From assembly GCA_004376265.1 (NCBI GenBank), contig SOKL01000033.1:1-35249 (forward strand): DNA of 35,249 bases, in the 5' to 3' direction. Origin of the DNA: Candidatus Thorarchaeota archaeon. Lineage in GTDB: Archaea; Asgardarchaeota; Thorarchaeia; Thorarchaeales; Thorarchaeaceae. Made by a program: the position numbers and the translations under genes. The notes under the pieces were generated by a model. That model was given only the letters and a program-made list of their open reading frames with translations. It was not told the DNA's origin and ran no database searches. The stretch's first letter is position 1; each line of letters starts with the position of its first letter. This document shows positions 15,229 through 21,921 of this stretch, one piece after another.

Positions 15229-16229
15229 AGTTTAGTTAGAATCTGAAGGATATTCCCAAAATTATGTTCAACAGTTCTGCTCTTTTCTGCATATTCTCCA
15301 AGAATCTGAAATCGTTCATCGGTCCCGGTAAGTTCTTGGAACTTTGATGATCTTATTTTTGAGTGAATCTCATTATTCAATATCAGAATCTCGTCTGATG
15401 ATCTAAGAATATATTCAAGCATCTTGATGAGCATGTTGAATTCGTTAATATCTCTCAACTGGAGTGTCTGGCTATAGAATTGGAACTCGAGTCTGTCGAG
15501 GCGTTCCCTCATCCGCACAAGCTCCTGTATCCACACATCTACCTCATCTTTCTCTAACTCATCACCAAACTGAGCCCAGTAATTTTGTTGTTCAAGGAGC
15601 TGCACCAAATAGTTGCGAAGGAATTGGAAGTGATCAACACCCTCCTCTATATCGTCCTCAGTACCAATTGAGTCCATCCTCTGATCGGTCTGGCTATGTT
15701 TAACTGCAATCATAAGTGAGAATTTGTCCACGTATTTCTTCACTTCATCTGTCTTCTCTTTCTCTGATAGGAGGTCCGCAAAAGTATCTCCAAGAGTCAG
15801 AATGAATTTGTACAAGCATTCAGAACAAATCTCAGCACTACTCGAAATCTCTTTTGTTGAAAGAAACTGCATTGCATCTTCGAGGTCTACTCCTGGAACA
15901 TCCTTTCCATGAATCCTTAAAACCCAACCTTGCGAGATACAATAAACTTTGTTATCCGGATAGTTGATGAAGATTGAAACATAACACACATTTCCATCAG
16001 TAGCTCTTTCTTCCTCCATACTATCCTTGTTAGAGTGAAATGGGTATATTGAAGGATCTATCTCAATGGCATCTATCTCTAAGACACTATCATTGTTCAC
16101 ACACAGTTTTTCATCACCAAATACTTTGAAACATGGACATCCTCTGATGAGTTTTATACTCGATGTCTGCTCTTCTTCTTGACTTTCAAACACGTTCTTC
16201 TTCTCCAACTCAAACTTGTGTTCACTCAA
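15225..16229 (-). CDS. Unknown seven-cysteine protein, paralogue A
   Basis: This and the next upstream gene are tandem paralogues of a family I do not recognise. The shared N-terminal half carries RGCPC-x-K-x-FG, then K-x-C-x-NNDSVL-x-I-x-AI-x-IDP, CY, YC-x-SQ, and CS-x-CLYK-x-I-x-TLG. That places conserved cysteines at 31, 33, 43, 82, 97, 135 and 138, which probably bind a metal or iron-sulfur cluster. The C-terminal half (about 150-334) is charged helix with coiled-coil character and low similarity between copies. The start at TTG 16229 has no clear ribosome site; GTG at 16193 has GGAGAAG upstream and would still keep all the cysteines. No signal peptide is seen. Confidence 0.72.
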   Translation of the reverse strand: MSEHKFELEKKNVFESQEEEQTSSIKLIRGCPCFKVFGDEKLCVNNDSVLEIDAIEIDPSIYPFHSNKDSMEEERATDGNVCYVSIFINYPDNKVYCISQGWVLRIHGKDVPGVDLEDAMQFLSTKEISSSAEICSECLYKFILTLGDTFADLLSEKEKTDEVKKYVDKFSLMIAVKHSQTDQRMDSIGTEDDIEEGVDHFQFLRNYLVQLLEQQNYWAQFGDELEKDEVDVWIQELVRMRERLDRLEFQFYSQTLQLRDINEFNMLIKMLEYILRSSDEILILNNEIHSKIRSSKFQELTGTDERFQILGEYAEKSRTVEHNFGNILQILTKL

Positions 16230-16277
16230 GCGCTATACTCGTTTCTCTAATGACAAGAAGTGACCATTTAGCAGTTA

Positions 16278-17234
16278 TTATTTGGTGTGTGAATCGAATT
16301 CATTGAGCATTGAAACCAACTTACTAAACCGGTATTCAGTCGTTTTCCTCTTTTGGGAGTGTATTGTGAGCATCTCTTGAATATTGTTTGGAAACGCATC
16401 CTTCTCAATTAGATTATTTGTCTTATCACGAATCTCATCGTTAATGCTCATGACTTTCTCAGAGATATTCACCATGAACTGAAGTGTTTCAAGAGGATCC
16501 AGATTTGTTGACTCATCATTGATTGTTTGTACATAAAAAAGGAAAATTGATTCAAGGCGAGTGAGAGTGCTATATGCATCAATCAACTGTATTAGGTCTG
16601 CATCTACATCTGTCTTCTTCAAGTTCCGAATCATCGATGTCAAATGACCGCGGCTCCTTTTGAGCTCTCTCGTGTAGACCGATATGTATTCACTAAAGTC
16701 AAGCCCTGTGGACACTTCCCGGTCCACATATCCGCTTAGTTGCATTGCCATTGTATTGGCAATTTTCTGTACATACGAACCGATAATCTCATTTCTCTCA
16801 TCGTCTGTCAGAAATCCTTCTGAACTCTCACCCAAGGTTCTGATGTATTTATAGAGGCAGTCCGAACATAAGACTCCATCTCTACTTTTCTCTAGCGACG
16901 TGACGAACTGAAGTGCACTATCTATCTCTGAAACCTTGACATCTTGGTTGTTTATCCGAATTCTCTGATTCTGACTTACACAGTAGCAATACCCCTCATC
17001 TCTATCCAGAAACATGACAAGGTAACACAGTGTCTCACTATTACTCTGAAATTCTTCTAGATTGGTTTTTGATTGAAGAGAGTTAAAGAAAGTTGGATCG
17101 ATCAATATCGCTCTAATCGGAAGAACAGAGTCGTTGTTTAGACACACCTTCTCCGTTTTACCAAACTCCTTGTAACAAGGACATCCACGTACGATATCTG
17201 TTGGTTTGATGAGTCCAGTTGAATCGAGATTCAC
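16278..17234 (-). CDS. Unknown seven-cysteine protein, paralogue B
   Basis: This is the partner of the gene at 15225, lying 48 bases upstream of it on the same strand. It has the same cysteine layout: C18 and C20 in RGCPCYKEFG, C31 in KVCLNNDSVLPI, C70 in LCYLVMF, C85 in YCVSQ, and C123/C126 in CSDCLYKYIRTLG, plus one extra cysteine at 83. The second half is helical and diverged. GTG at 17234 is supported by GAGGT seven bases upstream. An AT-rich stretch (TGTTTGAAATAAATT, around 17260-17285 on this strand) is a possible promoter. The strict conservation of the N-terminal half against the drifted C-terminal half suggests a common metal-binding module attached to different partner-binding helices. 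Confidence 0.72.
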   Translation of the reverse strand: MNLDSTGLIKPTDIVRGCPCYKEFGKTEKVCLNNDSVLPIRAILIDPTFFNSLQSKTNLEEFQSNSETLCYLVMFLDRDEGYCYCVSQNQRIRINNQDVKVSEIDSALQFVTSLEKSRDGVLCSDCLYKYIRTLGESSEGFLTDDERNEIIGSYVQKIANTMAMQLSGYVDREVSTGLDFSEYISVYTRELKRSRGHLTSMIRNLKKTDVDADLIQLIDAYSTLTRLESIFLFYVQTINDESTNLDPLETLQFMVNISEKVMSINDEIRDKTNNLIEKDAFPNNIQEMLTIHSQKRKTTEYRFSKLVSMLNEFDSHTK

Positions 17235-17396
17235 GAGGGCGACCTCAAGAGGCTGATTCTCTTACAATTTATTTCAAACAATAAGAGTAGTATCGATATT
17301 TTCTTGCCAGTAAACTTCTCTCTTGTTGGGATTAATCTGGCAAAACCTCTCACACCGAGTTCACTTTTGAATGAATCTCGGATGGTAGGAATAAAT

Positions 17397-17413
17397 CGAG
17401 TCTGTGGGACTCG
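17397..17413 (-). terminator. Hairpin terminator candidate after the ribbon-helix-helix gene
   Basis: On the minus strand CGAGTC, a five-base loop and GACTCG make a perfect six-pair stem ending in the T-rich ATTTATT. It begins 10 bases past the stop codon of the small regulator at 17424-17564. Confidence 0.5.
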
Positions 17414-17423
17414 TCTGTTCAAG

Positions 17424-17564
17424 CTAGCCCCACAGTTCTCTCTTCAAAAGGTCTCTAATCGCAATCCGGATTGCCTCCGATCTATTTGGATAGAGGTTGC
17501 TCTCCACGAGCTTCTCAAGTCCATCAACGTAGGTTTCCGGGATATGTAGGGTTACAAGCTTCAT
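17424..17564 (-). CDS. Ribbon-helix-helix (CopG/NikR-type) DNA-binding protein, 46 aa
   Basis: A short complete gene begins at ATG 17564 and stops at 17424. AGGTGAT, a near-perfect ribosome site, lies seven bases before the ATG. The product has the classic archaeal ribbon-helix-helix layout: a beta strand KLVTLHIPE that would pair in the dimer and read DNA, helix 1 TYVDGLEKLVESN, the turn LYPNRSEAIR, and helix 2 IAIRDLLKREL. Such proteins are repressors of nearby genes or antitoxins. No toxin-like gene adjoins it. Its own 5' region is part of an inverted repeat (see 17556-17690), so it may regulate itself or the rightward nitroreductase operon. Confidence 0.88.
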   Translation of the reverse strand: MKLVTLHIPETYVDGLEKLVESNLYPNRSEAIRIAIRDLLKRELWG

Positions 17565-17690
17565 CTTGGTAATCACCTGAGTATGCTTAGCGTGATACGT
17601 CAATATGATTGTAAGTAATACTAGGTCGATATTCAGAGCAAAGTTTGATACCTAGTCAATTAGAAAATTGCAGGTGATTCCCAAGAGCTT
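17556..17690. repeat. Imperfect inverted repeat; the right arm copies the leader of the 46-aa regulator without its start codon
   Basis: The left arm (17556-17579) contains the ribosome site and first codons of the regulator gene on the minus strand. The right arm (17671-17690) reads CAGGTGATTCCCAAGAGCTT on the plus strand. The two arms match at 19 of 20 positions once a four-base gap is allowed, and the missing bases are ATGA, that is, the start codon. The arms are about 91 bases apart. Confidence 0.6.
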
Positions 17691-17772
17691 AGGTATGTAA
17701 CATCTAAGAAGTGGGGAGCATGAGAGCTCCCGATTCATAAAACAAATGGACGCGCAAATACCGGGAGGAGCA

Positions 17773-17934
17773 ATGCGCGCCCGGATAAACATCCTGTTCA
17801 GTATCATAAGTCAGCTTGTATATTGCAGCCAATACTGGGTCAATACTCTGAATGAGTTCTGGGCATTATCACAATCATTTCATGGTATGTTAGCAACTGA
17901 GTTTGGCGTAGTTTCAAAAAGAAACCGATTATGA
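17773..17934 (+). CDS. Candidate small protein, 53 aa, uncertain
   Basis: ATG at 17773 has GGGAGGAG four to five bases upstream, and a TATA-like TTCATAAAA lies about 35 bases before it; an in-frame ATG at 17746 is also open. The product would start MRARINILFSIISQLVYC and end VVSKRNRL, with a mildly hydrophobic first half and four aromatic residues in the middle. No family is recognised. The frame ends well before the nitroreductase promoter. Gene-like signals favour it; the lack of any recognisable domain and the short length do not. Confidence 0.3.
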   Translation: MRARINILFSIISQLVYCSQYWVNTLNEFWALSQSFHGMLATEFGVVSKRNRL

Positions 17935-17965
17935 CGCATCAGCTGAATTTTCCACCTTCTAGTAA

Positions 17966-17977
17966 TACATTTATGTA
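17966..17977 (+). promoter_or_regulatory. Candidate TATA box of the first beta-oxidation operon
   Basis: TACATTTATGTA contains a TATA-like CATTTATG and is itself an inverted repeat (TACAT/ATGTA). It lies about 50 bases before the ATG at 18024, leaving a leader of about 20-25 bases with GAGGTG. Confidence 0.45.
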
Positions 17978-18023
17978 GGCTCATATTCATCGGGCTTGTT
18001 CAACAATATGTTGAGGTGTATTA

Positions 18024-18788
18024 ATGGCTGCAGATGCAGAGAAAAAATCGGACGCATCAGGTAAATCAGAAGATGGAGTAAAAGTTGCACAAGAACTCGA
18101 ATCGTTGAAATGGGTTCGTGAACGGCGCTCGATCCGAGAGTTTACCGGCGAGAAGATTTCCGATGAACATATAGAATTGATTTTGGAAGCGGCAAGACAT
18201 GCTCCAAGTCCAGAGAATATGTTAATGATGAGATTCATTGTCATTCGTGATGATCAAGATACTAAAGAGTTCCTGGCAGACCTCGCACAAGAGATGGCGC
18301 AGACGGCTTTTGGTGGGGCTCCGTTTGAACTGACCAGTGGACGAAACTGGTTTATCTCTGACCCTTATAGAGCAGCAGTATATGCAAGACTAAGGGACGG
18401 AGAATTGTTCAGATATCCCGAAAAAAGCGATACTGTAATTCTGGTCTGTGCGAGCGAAGCTTGGCACGACGCAGGTTATCTCTACCCCAACTCTCTATTT
18501 GGTTCAGTTGTTTGTGGCATGGCCATACAAAACATGTGGCTTGTTGCTACTGAGTTAGGGTATGGGTGCGGGTATGAAGCACTTGTCTGTTCAGATCCCC
18601 GTCACGCACAACTAATTCGTGATCGGGTTGGAATTCCACCAATCTGGGAACCCTTGACTGCCTTCTGTATAGGCAAGCGAGTATCTCCTAGAGCATTAGG
18701 TCCGAGCAGAGCACCACTAGAGGGTTTGATGTATGAAGAACGATGGGGTAGACCATACACACGCTTAGCGTTTAGGGAGGACAAGTAA
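18024..18788 (+). CDS. Nitroreductase-family flavoprotein, copy 1
   Basis: This is an FMN-dependent nitroreductase-fold protein of 254 aa. RERRSIREF (about residues 31-39) is the family's FMN-phosphate-binding start, followed by ELILEAARHAPSPENM. The central LVATELGYGCGYEAL and the closing PLTAFCIGK strand are also typical. A charged extension of about 25 residues precedes the domain. GAGGTG five bases before ATG 18024 fixes the start. Its neighbours are a 175-aa unknown protein, an SCP2-like protein and 3-hydroxyacyl-CoA dehydrogenase, with very small gaps, so it works with fatty-acid oxidation. A close paralogue at 25243 has the same dehydrogenase neighbour. I infer it passes or accepts electrons in acyl-CoA metabolism, perhaps replacing a missing acyl-CoA dehydrogenase or ETF; substrate unproven. 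Confidence 0.88.
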   Translation: MAADAEKKSDASGKSEDGVKVAQELESLKWVRERRSIREFTGEKISDEHIELILEAARHAPSPENMLMMRFIVIRDDQDTKEFLADLAQEMAQTAFGGAPFELTSGRNWFISDPYRAAVYARLRDGELFRYPEKSDTVILVCASEAWHDAGYLYPNSLFGSVVCGMAIQNMWLVATELGYGCGYEALVCSDPRHAQLIRDRVGIPPIWEPLTAFCIGKRVSPRALGPSRAPLEGLMYEERWGRPYTRLAFREDK

Positions 18789-18789
18789 C

Positions 18790-19317
18790 ATGGACGTTAA
18801 TTTTGAAGGCGAAACTTTTAAGAACATGAAGAAATTAGCTGAAGAAGCTGGTCTCACTCCTGAAGGATTCATCGAAGTGGTCATGGAACAATTCTGTGAC
18901 AACAAGGGTGGAAGAGTCTATAGCGGTCGATGGTCCGGCGGTGTTGTTGATGGTGAAAAAGGCTTTCGTTATGTTCCCCAGTGGCCTTTCAGACCTGGGT
19001 TCAAAGAAGCTAAAGGTGACCAGGTGAAGAAATGGAAATCTGGAGGAAAATCCTACAGAGCGCATCCAACTGGTGCATGGCCATTCTATCCTCGATTGAA
19101 AGAGGGTGACATTGAAGCTGAATACTGGAATACAAAGAAAATGATCCATCAATCATTCATCAATGATAGAAAGGGACGAGTGGTGGTTCTCATGGATGGC
19201 GACAAGTACGACACCTTCCTTGACAAAGTGAAAGCCACCAAGGGTAACTTCTGGGCTGTTAATGTTGATTTAGCGATGCATGAAGCAGTTGATGATTGGA
19301 TTGCAAAGGAGGAATGA
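18790..19317 (+). CDS. Unknown Trp/Lys-rich protein in the beta-oxidation operon
   Basis: I do not recognise the family. ATG at 18790 is one base after the nitroreductase stop, with GGGAGG at 18775-18780, so translation is probably coupled. Residues 1-35 form a helical head (FKNMKKLAEEAGLTPEGFIEVVMEQF) that recalls a helix-turn-helix or ribbon-helix-helix end, but no DNA-binding call is justified. The middle is rich in Trp, Phe, Tyr, Gly and Lys (GRWSGG, QWPFRPGF, GAWPFYPRL), an unusual composition. The end is mixed alpha/beta (KGRVVVLMDGDKYDTFLDKV). No cysteine pair or membrane segment is present. Its place between a flavoprotein and an SCP2-like lipid carrier suggests a role with acyl-CoA or flavoprotein; the second beta-oxidation copy lacks it. 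Confidence 0.75.
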   Translation: MDVNFEGETFKNMKKLAEEAGLTPEGFIEVVMEQFCDNKGGRVYSGRWSGGVVDGEKGFRYVPQWPFRPGFKEAKGDQVKKWKSGGKSYRAHPTGAWPFYPRLKEGDIEAEYWNTKKMIHQSFINDRKGRVVVLMDGDKYDTFLDKVKATKGNFWAVNVDLAMHEAVDDWIAKEE

Positions 19318-19321
19318 ATTG

Positions 19322-19681
19322 ATGTCACAACTACAAGAATTTTTCAAGTTCCTCATGACTCAGGCAAACTCCAAGGACGATCTTAAGAAAGCACTAGCGG
19401 ATTGGGTTGGTCCCTACCATGGAAAAATCCTCCAGGTTCATACCGAAGAAGGAGATCAATATATGGTTGTGAGGAAGGATAAGATTACACTACATGATGG
19501 AGTCTATCCAAGTCCTGATGTCATCTTCAAGGCAAAAGCCGAGGTATTGCTTGGTATCTTCACTGGTGAAGTTCCATTCAAAAACACTATGAAAGATGGA
19601 AGTCTTCAGGTCATCGGCAATGCAAACGAAGCTGACCCTCTGGCCAACCTAATCCTTCAAGTCATGATGGGAGCGATGTAA
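19322..19681 (+). CDS. SCP2-type sterol/lipid-carrier domain protein
   Basis: The 119-aa protein fits a stand-alone SCP2 domain: KALADWVGPYHGKILQVHT, then the strand pair YMVVRKDKITLHDGVYPSPDVIFKAK, and the C-terminal LLGIFTGEVPFKNTMKDGSLQVIGN segment that lines the lipid tunnel in the family. SCP2 domains bind fatty acyl-CoA and other lipids, so here it likely carries acyl-CoA for the neighbouring enzymes. ATG at 19322 has AGGAGG (19307-19312) upstream and sits five bases after the previous stop. Longer in-frame starts upstream overlap the previous gene and are ignored. The 3-hydroxyacyl-CoA dehydrogenase follows at once. Confidence 0.85.
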   Translation: MSQLQEFFKFLMTQANSKDDLKKALADWVGPYHGKILQVHTEEGDQYMVVRKDKITLHDGVYPSPDVIFKAKAEVLLGIFTGEVPFKNTMKDGSLQVIGNANEADPLANLILQVMMGAM

Positions 19682-19694
19682 GGAGGTCTATGAC

Positions 19695-20816
19695 GTGGTC
19701 AATAAGATTGCAGTCATCGGCTCTGGTCTAATGGGGGCAGGTATTGCTTACGTGTCCGCATGGAATGGTTTCACTGTCACCATGGTCGACATCAAACAAG
19801 AATTCATAGACAAGGGAATGGAACGACTTCGAACTGATGTCATGACTGGTATTGACAAAGGGAAAATCACCATGACTGAGGCTGAAGGTCTCATGAGTAG
19901 ACTCAGTGCTACTGTTGACCTTGAAGACGCAGTTAAAGATGCAGATCTTGTCATCGAAGCTATTTTCGAGAACATGGATGTTAAGAAAGAGGTCTTTGCC
20001 AAGGTTGATGATGCTGCTCCAGCACATGCAATACTAGCAACAAACACTTCGTCATTAAGTATTGATGAGCTAGCAACTGCTACAAAGAGACCTGACAAAT
20101 TCATTGGGATGCATTATTTCTCACCTGTCCCTGCTATGAAGCTTTTAGAGCTAGTGATTGGAGAGAAGACAAGTGAAGAAACTATTGCGGCTGCTGAATC
20201 TGTGGGTACTACACAAGGTAAGAAAACAGTGATAGCTAAGAATAGCCCTGGTTTCATTGTCAATCGTCTTCTCATGCCAGTGATGCGTGAGTCAATACTG
20301 ATGCTTGAGAGAGGTGAAGCAACGAAAGAGGAGATTGACAACGCAATGTTGCAGGTAGGAAAGGCTCCTGCTGGACCTTTCACTCTCGGTGACTTTGTTG
20401 GATTGGACATTGCCTACAATGCAATGTCTACTCTCTATCGAGAAATCGGTGACTGTTTCAAACCTCCTGATACTCTGAAGAATTTGGTGGAATCAGGAGA
20501 TATTGGCATGAAGTCCAAGAAAGGCTTCTATTCTTATGGTCCTGATGTTGTTGAACCTGAAGCTCCGAAGGGTGCAGATCCCAACTGGATTGTGCAGCGA
20601 CTGAACATCCCAGGAGTACGGGAAGCCATGATACTCGTAGACCAAGACATTGCCAACAAGGAAGACATCGACATGGCGATGAAGCTTGGAGCAAGCTGGC
20701 CTAAAGGTCCCTTTGAGATGGCTAATGAGTTTGGCCTTGATATGATTCGAGAATTTCTCACCAAACTCGAAGCTGAGGCAGGGTCTTGTTATTCCTTACC
20801 GAAGTATCTAGGATAA
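19695..20816 (+). CDS. 3-hydroxyacyl-CoA dehydrogenase, copy 1
   Basis: This NAD-dependent enzyme oxidises 3-hydroxyacyl-CoA to 3-ketoacyl-CoA, the third step of beta-oxidation. The NAD-binding GSGLMGAGIAYV begins at residue 8. The catalytic set is present: Ser in NTSSLSI, His in IGMHYFSPVPAM, Glu in MKLLELV and Asn in PGFIVNRLL. Two C-terminal helical domains follow, the second from about residue 290 (NWIVQRLNIPGVREAM), explaining the 373-aa length against about 280-310 for single-domain forms. The start is GTG at 19695 with AGGAGGTC at 19681-19688; the ATG at 19690 is out of frame. It is the last gene before a strong terminator. Confidence 0.93.
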   Translation: MVNKIAVIGSGLMGAGIAYVSAWNGFTVTMVDIKQEFIDKGMERLRTDVMTGIDKGKITMTEAEGLMSRLSATVDLEDAVKDADLVIEAIFENMDVKKEVFAKVDDAAPAHAILATNTSSLSIDELATATKRPDKFIGMHYFSPVPAMKLLELVIGEKTSEETIAAAESVGTTQGKKTVIAKNSPGFIVNRLLMPVMRESILMLERGEATKEEIDNAMLQVGKAPAGPFTLGDFVGLDIAYNAMSTLYREIGDCFKPPDTLKNLVESGDIGMKSKKGFYSYGPDVVEPEAPKGADPNWIVQRLNIPGVREAMILVDQDIANKEDIDMAMKLGASWPKGPFEMANEFGLDMIREFLTKLEAEAGSCYSLPKYLG

Positions 20817-20831
20817 TATAGAGTTAGAATT

Positions 20832-20866
20832 GGACAAGGTTATCCCTTGTCCTCTCTCCTCTTTTT
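20832..20866 (+). terminator. Hairpin plus T-tract terminator of the nitroreductase-HCDH operon
   Basis: GGACAAGG (20832-20839), a five-base loop and CCTTGTCC (20845-20852) form a perfect eight-pair stem. CT-rich sequence ending in TTTTT follows. It starts 15 bases after the dehydrogenase stop. Confidence 0.8.
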
Positions 20867-20892
20867 CGATTCCAATCGCTAAAATGAATGAG

Positions 20893-20900
20893 ATTTATAA
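20893..20900 (+). promoter_or_regulatory. Candidate TATA box of the enoyl-CoA hydratase gene at 20950
   Basis: ATTTATAA lies just downstream of the terminator and about 50 bases before the ATG at 20950. The leader would be about 25 bases with AAAGGTGG at 20937-20944. Confidence 0.55.
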
Positions 20901-20949
20901 GTCGGCCACTCTCTCCGAAATCGATATAGTCCCCAAAAAGGTGGAAAAA

Positions 20950-21762
20950 ATGCCAGAATATGAAACAATACTTTACTCAAAAGAAGGTTCGTTTCTTTCT
21001 CCTGCAAAGAATGTTGCCGTAATTAAGATGAATCGTATTGATGCAATGAATGCCTTTAATGCTACAATCCTCGAAGAGCTTGTCGCAGCTTTACAAGAGG
21101 CTGAAAAGGATCCAGAAGTCAGATCAATTGTAATCGCGTCGACACACGATAAGGTGTTCGGTGTTGGTGCAGATTTGAAGGATGCGCAAGCCCTCCTGAG
21201 CACACCAGATGAGGTCCGACCTCTCTTGACACAAGGCATAGAAGCAATCGACACTGTTGCGAAACTTAGCAAACCTGTAATAGCAGCCATAAATGGACTC
21301 TGTCTTGGTGGTGGGACTGAACTTGCTCTCGCCTGCGATATCCGGATTTGTGACACTGAAGCAAAGATTGGAACTCCTGAGGTCAGTCTAGGTTTAATTC
21401 CATCATGGGGTGGATGCGTTAGACTTCCTAGAATTGTAGGACTTGGGAAAGCAATGGAGATAATTCTAACTGGAGGGCAGGTTACGGCTCAAGAGGCTCT
21501 AGACATGGGTCTCGTAAGCAAAGTTGTAACCAAGGATGAGTTGCTTAGCCAAGCAATGTGGTATGGAGCAAAACTTGGTGGCAATGCACCAATCGCTATG
21601 AAGCTAGCAAAACAGGCTACACATATGGCTTTCGAAGTAGACTACAAGGATAATTTTGAATTTCTCACCGATGCTGGAGTGCAATGTTTCCAGACAAAGG
21701 ATCTTGGTGAGGGAATCACCTCAGTCTTTGAGAAGCGACGTGGTAAGTTTACTGGAGAATAG
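20950..21762 (+). CDS. Enoyl-CoA hydratase/isomerase (crotonase family), copy 1
   Basis: The enzyme adds water to trans-2-enoyl-CoA. Crotonase marks are VGADLKDA (oxyanion-hole region), KPVIAAINGLCLGGGTELALACD with the first catalytic Glu, and GTPEVSLGLIPSWGG with the second Glu. An end helix EGITSVFEKRRGKFTGE closes the 270-aa protein. ATG at 20950 is chosen because AAAGGTGG precedes it closely and the MPEYETILY start fits the family; the open frame continues upstream to 20830 but that part contains the terminator and TATA box. It is a single-gene transcript bounded by terminators. It is less like the hydratases at 24311 and 27160 than those two are like each other. Confidence 0.92.
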   Translation: MPEYETILYSKEGSFLSPAKNVAVIKMNRIDAMNAFNATILEELVAALQEAEKDPEVRSIVIASTHDKVFGVGADLKDAQALLSTPDEVRPLLTQGIEAIDTVAKLSKPVIAAINGLCLGGGTELALACDIRICDTEAKIGTPEVSLGLIPSWGGCVRLPRIVGLGKAMEIILTGGQVTAQEALDMGLVSKVVTKDELLSQAMWYGAKLGGNAPIAMKLAKQATHMAFEVDYKDNFEFLTDAGVQCFQTKDLGEGITSVFEKRRGKFTGE

Positions 21763-21775
21763 TTTCTTTATTGTC

Positions 21776-21809
21776 GACCCCGGTTCTCCGGGGTCTTTCT
21801 TCTCTTTTT
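21776..21809 (+). terminator. Hairpin plus T-tract terminator after enoyl-CoA hydratase 1
   Basis: GACCCCGG (21776-21783), loop TTCT and CCGGGGTC (21788-21795) make a perfect GC-rich eight-pair stem followed by TTTCTTCTCTTTTT. It looks like a bacterial intrinsic terminator. Confidence 0.85.
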
Positions 21810-21858
21810 GGTGATAAATCGTCAACCTTAAGTTCATGGTTAATTGTCAAGCTACTTA

Positions 21859-21868
21859 CTCTATAACA
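21859..21868 (+). promoter_or_regulatory. Candidate TATA box of the thiolase-DUF35 operon
   Basis: CTCTATAACA lies about 60 bases before the ATG at 21922, leaving a leader of about 30 bases with GGAGG at 21910-21914. Confidence 0.5.
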
Positions 21869-21921
21869 TATTGAGCCCTGTTCTAGAATACTGGACTGGC
21901 TCTACCTACGGAGGATATGAA

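Larger units (their letters stand above)
17565..18023. other. 459-base intergenic stretch with hairpins and a candidate small ORF
   Basis: Apart from the right repeat arm, this stretch holds a six-pair hairpin, GGGAGC/GCTCCC (17714-17731, loop ATGAGA). It also holds a TATA-like TTCATAAAA near 17733-17741, and a five-pair CCGGG/CCCGG stem (17761-17784) whose loop contains a ribosome-site-like GGAG and an ATG. The promoter of the nitroreductase operon is at its right end. Nothing else recognisable was seen. Confidence 0.45.

Noticed and set aside
17231-17422. Leftward 63-codon frame between the ribbon-helix-helix gene and paralogue B
   Set aside because: Starts at TTG without a ribosome site, contains the candidate terminator hairpin and the promoter of the next gene, and shows no domain.
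17424-17564. Ribbon-helix-helix gene as an antitoxin of a toxin-antitoxin pair
   Set aside because: No PIN, RelE or MazF-like frame lies next to it on either side.
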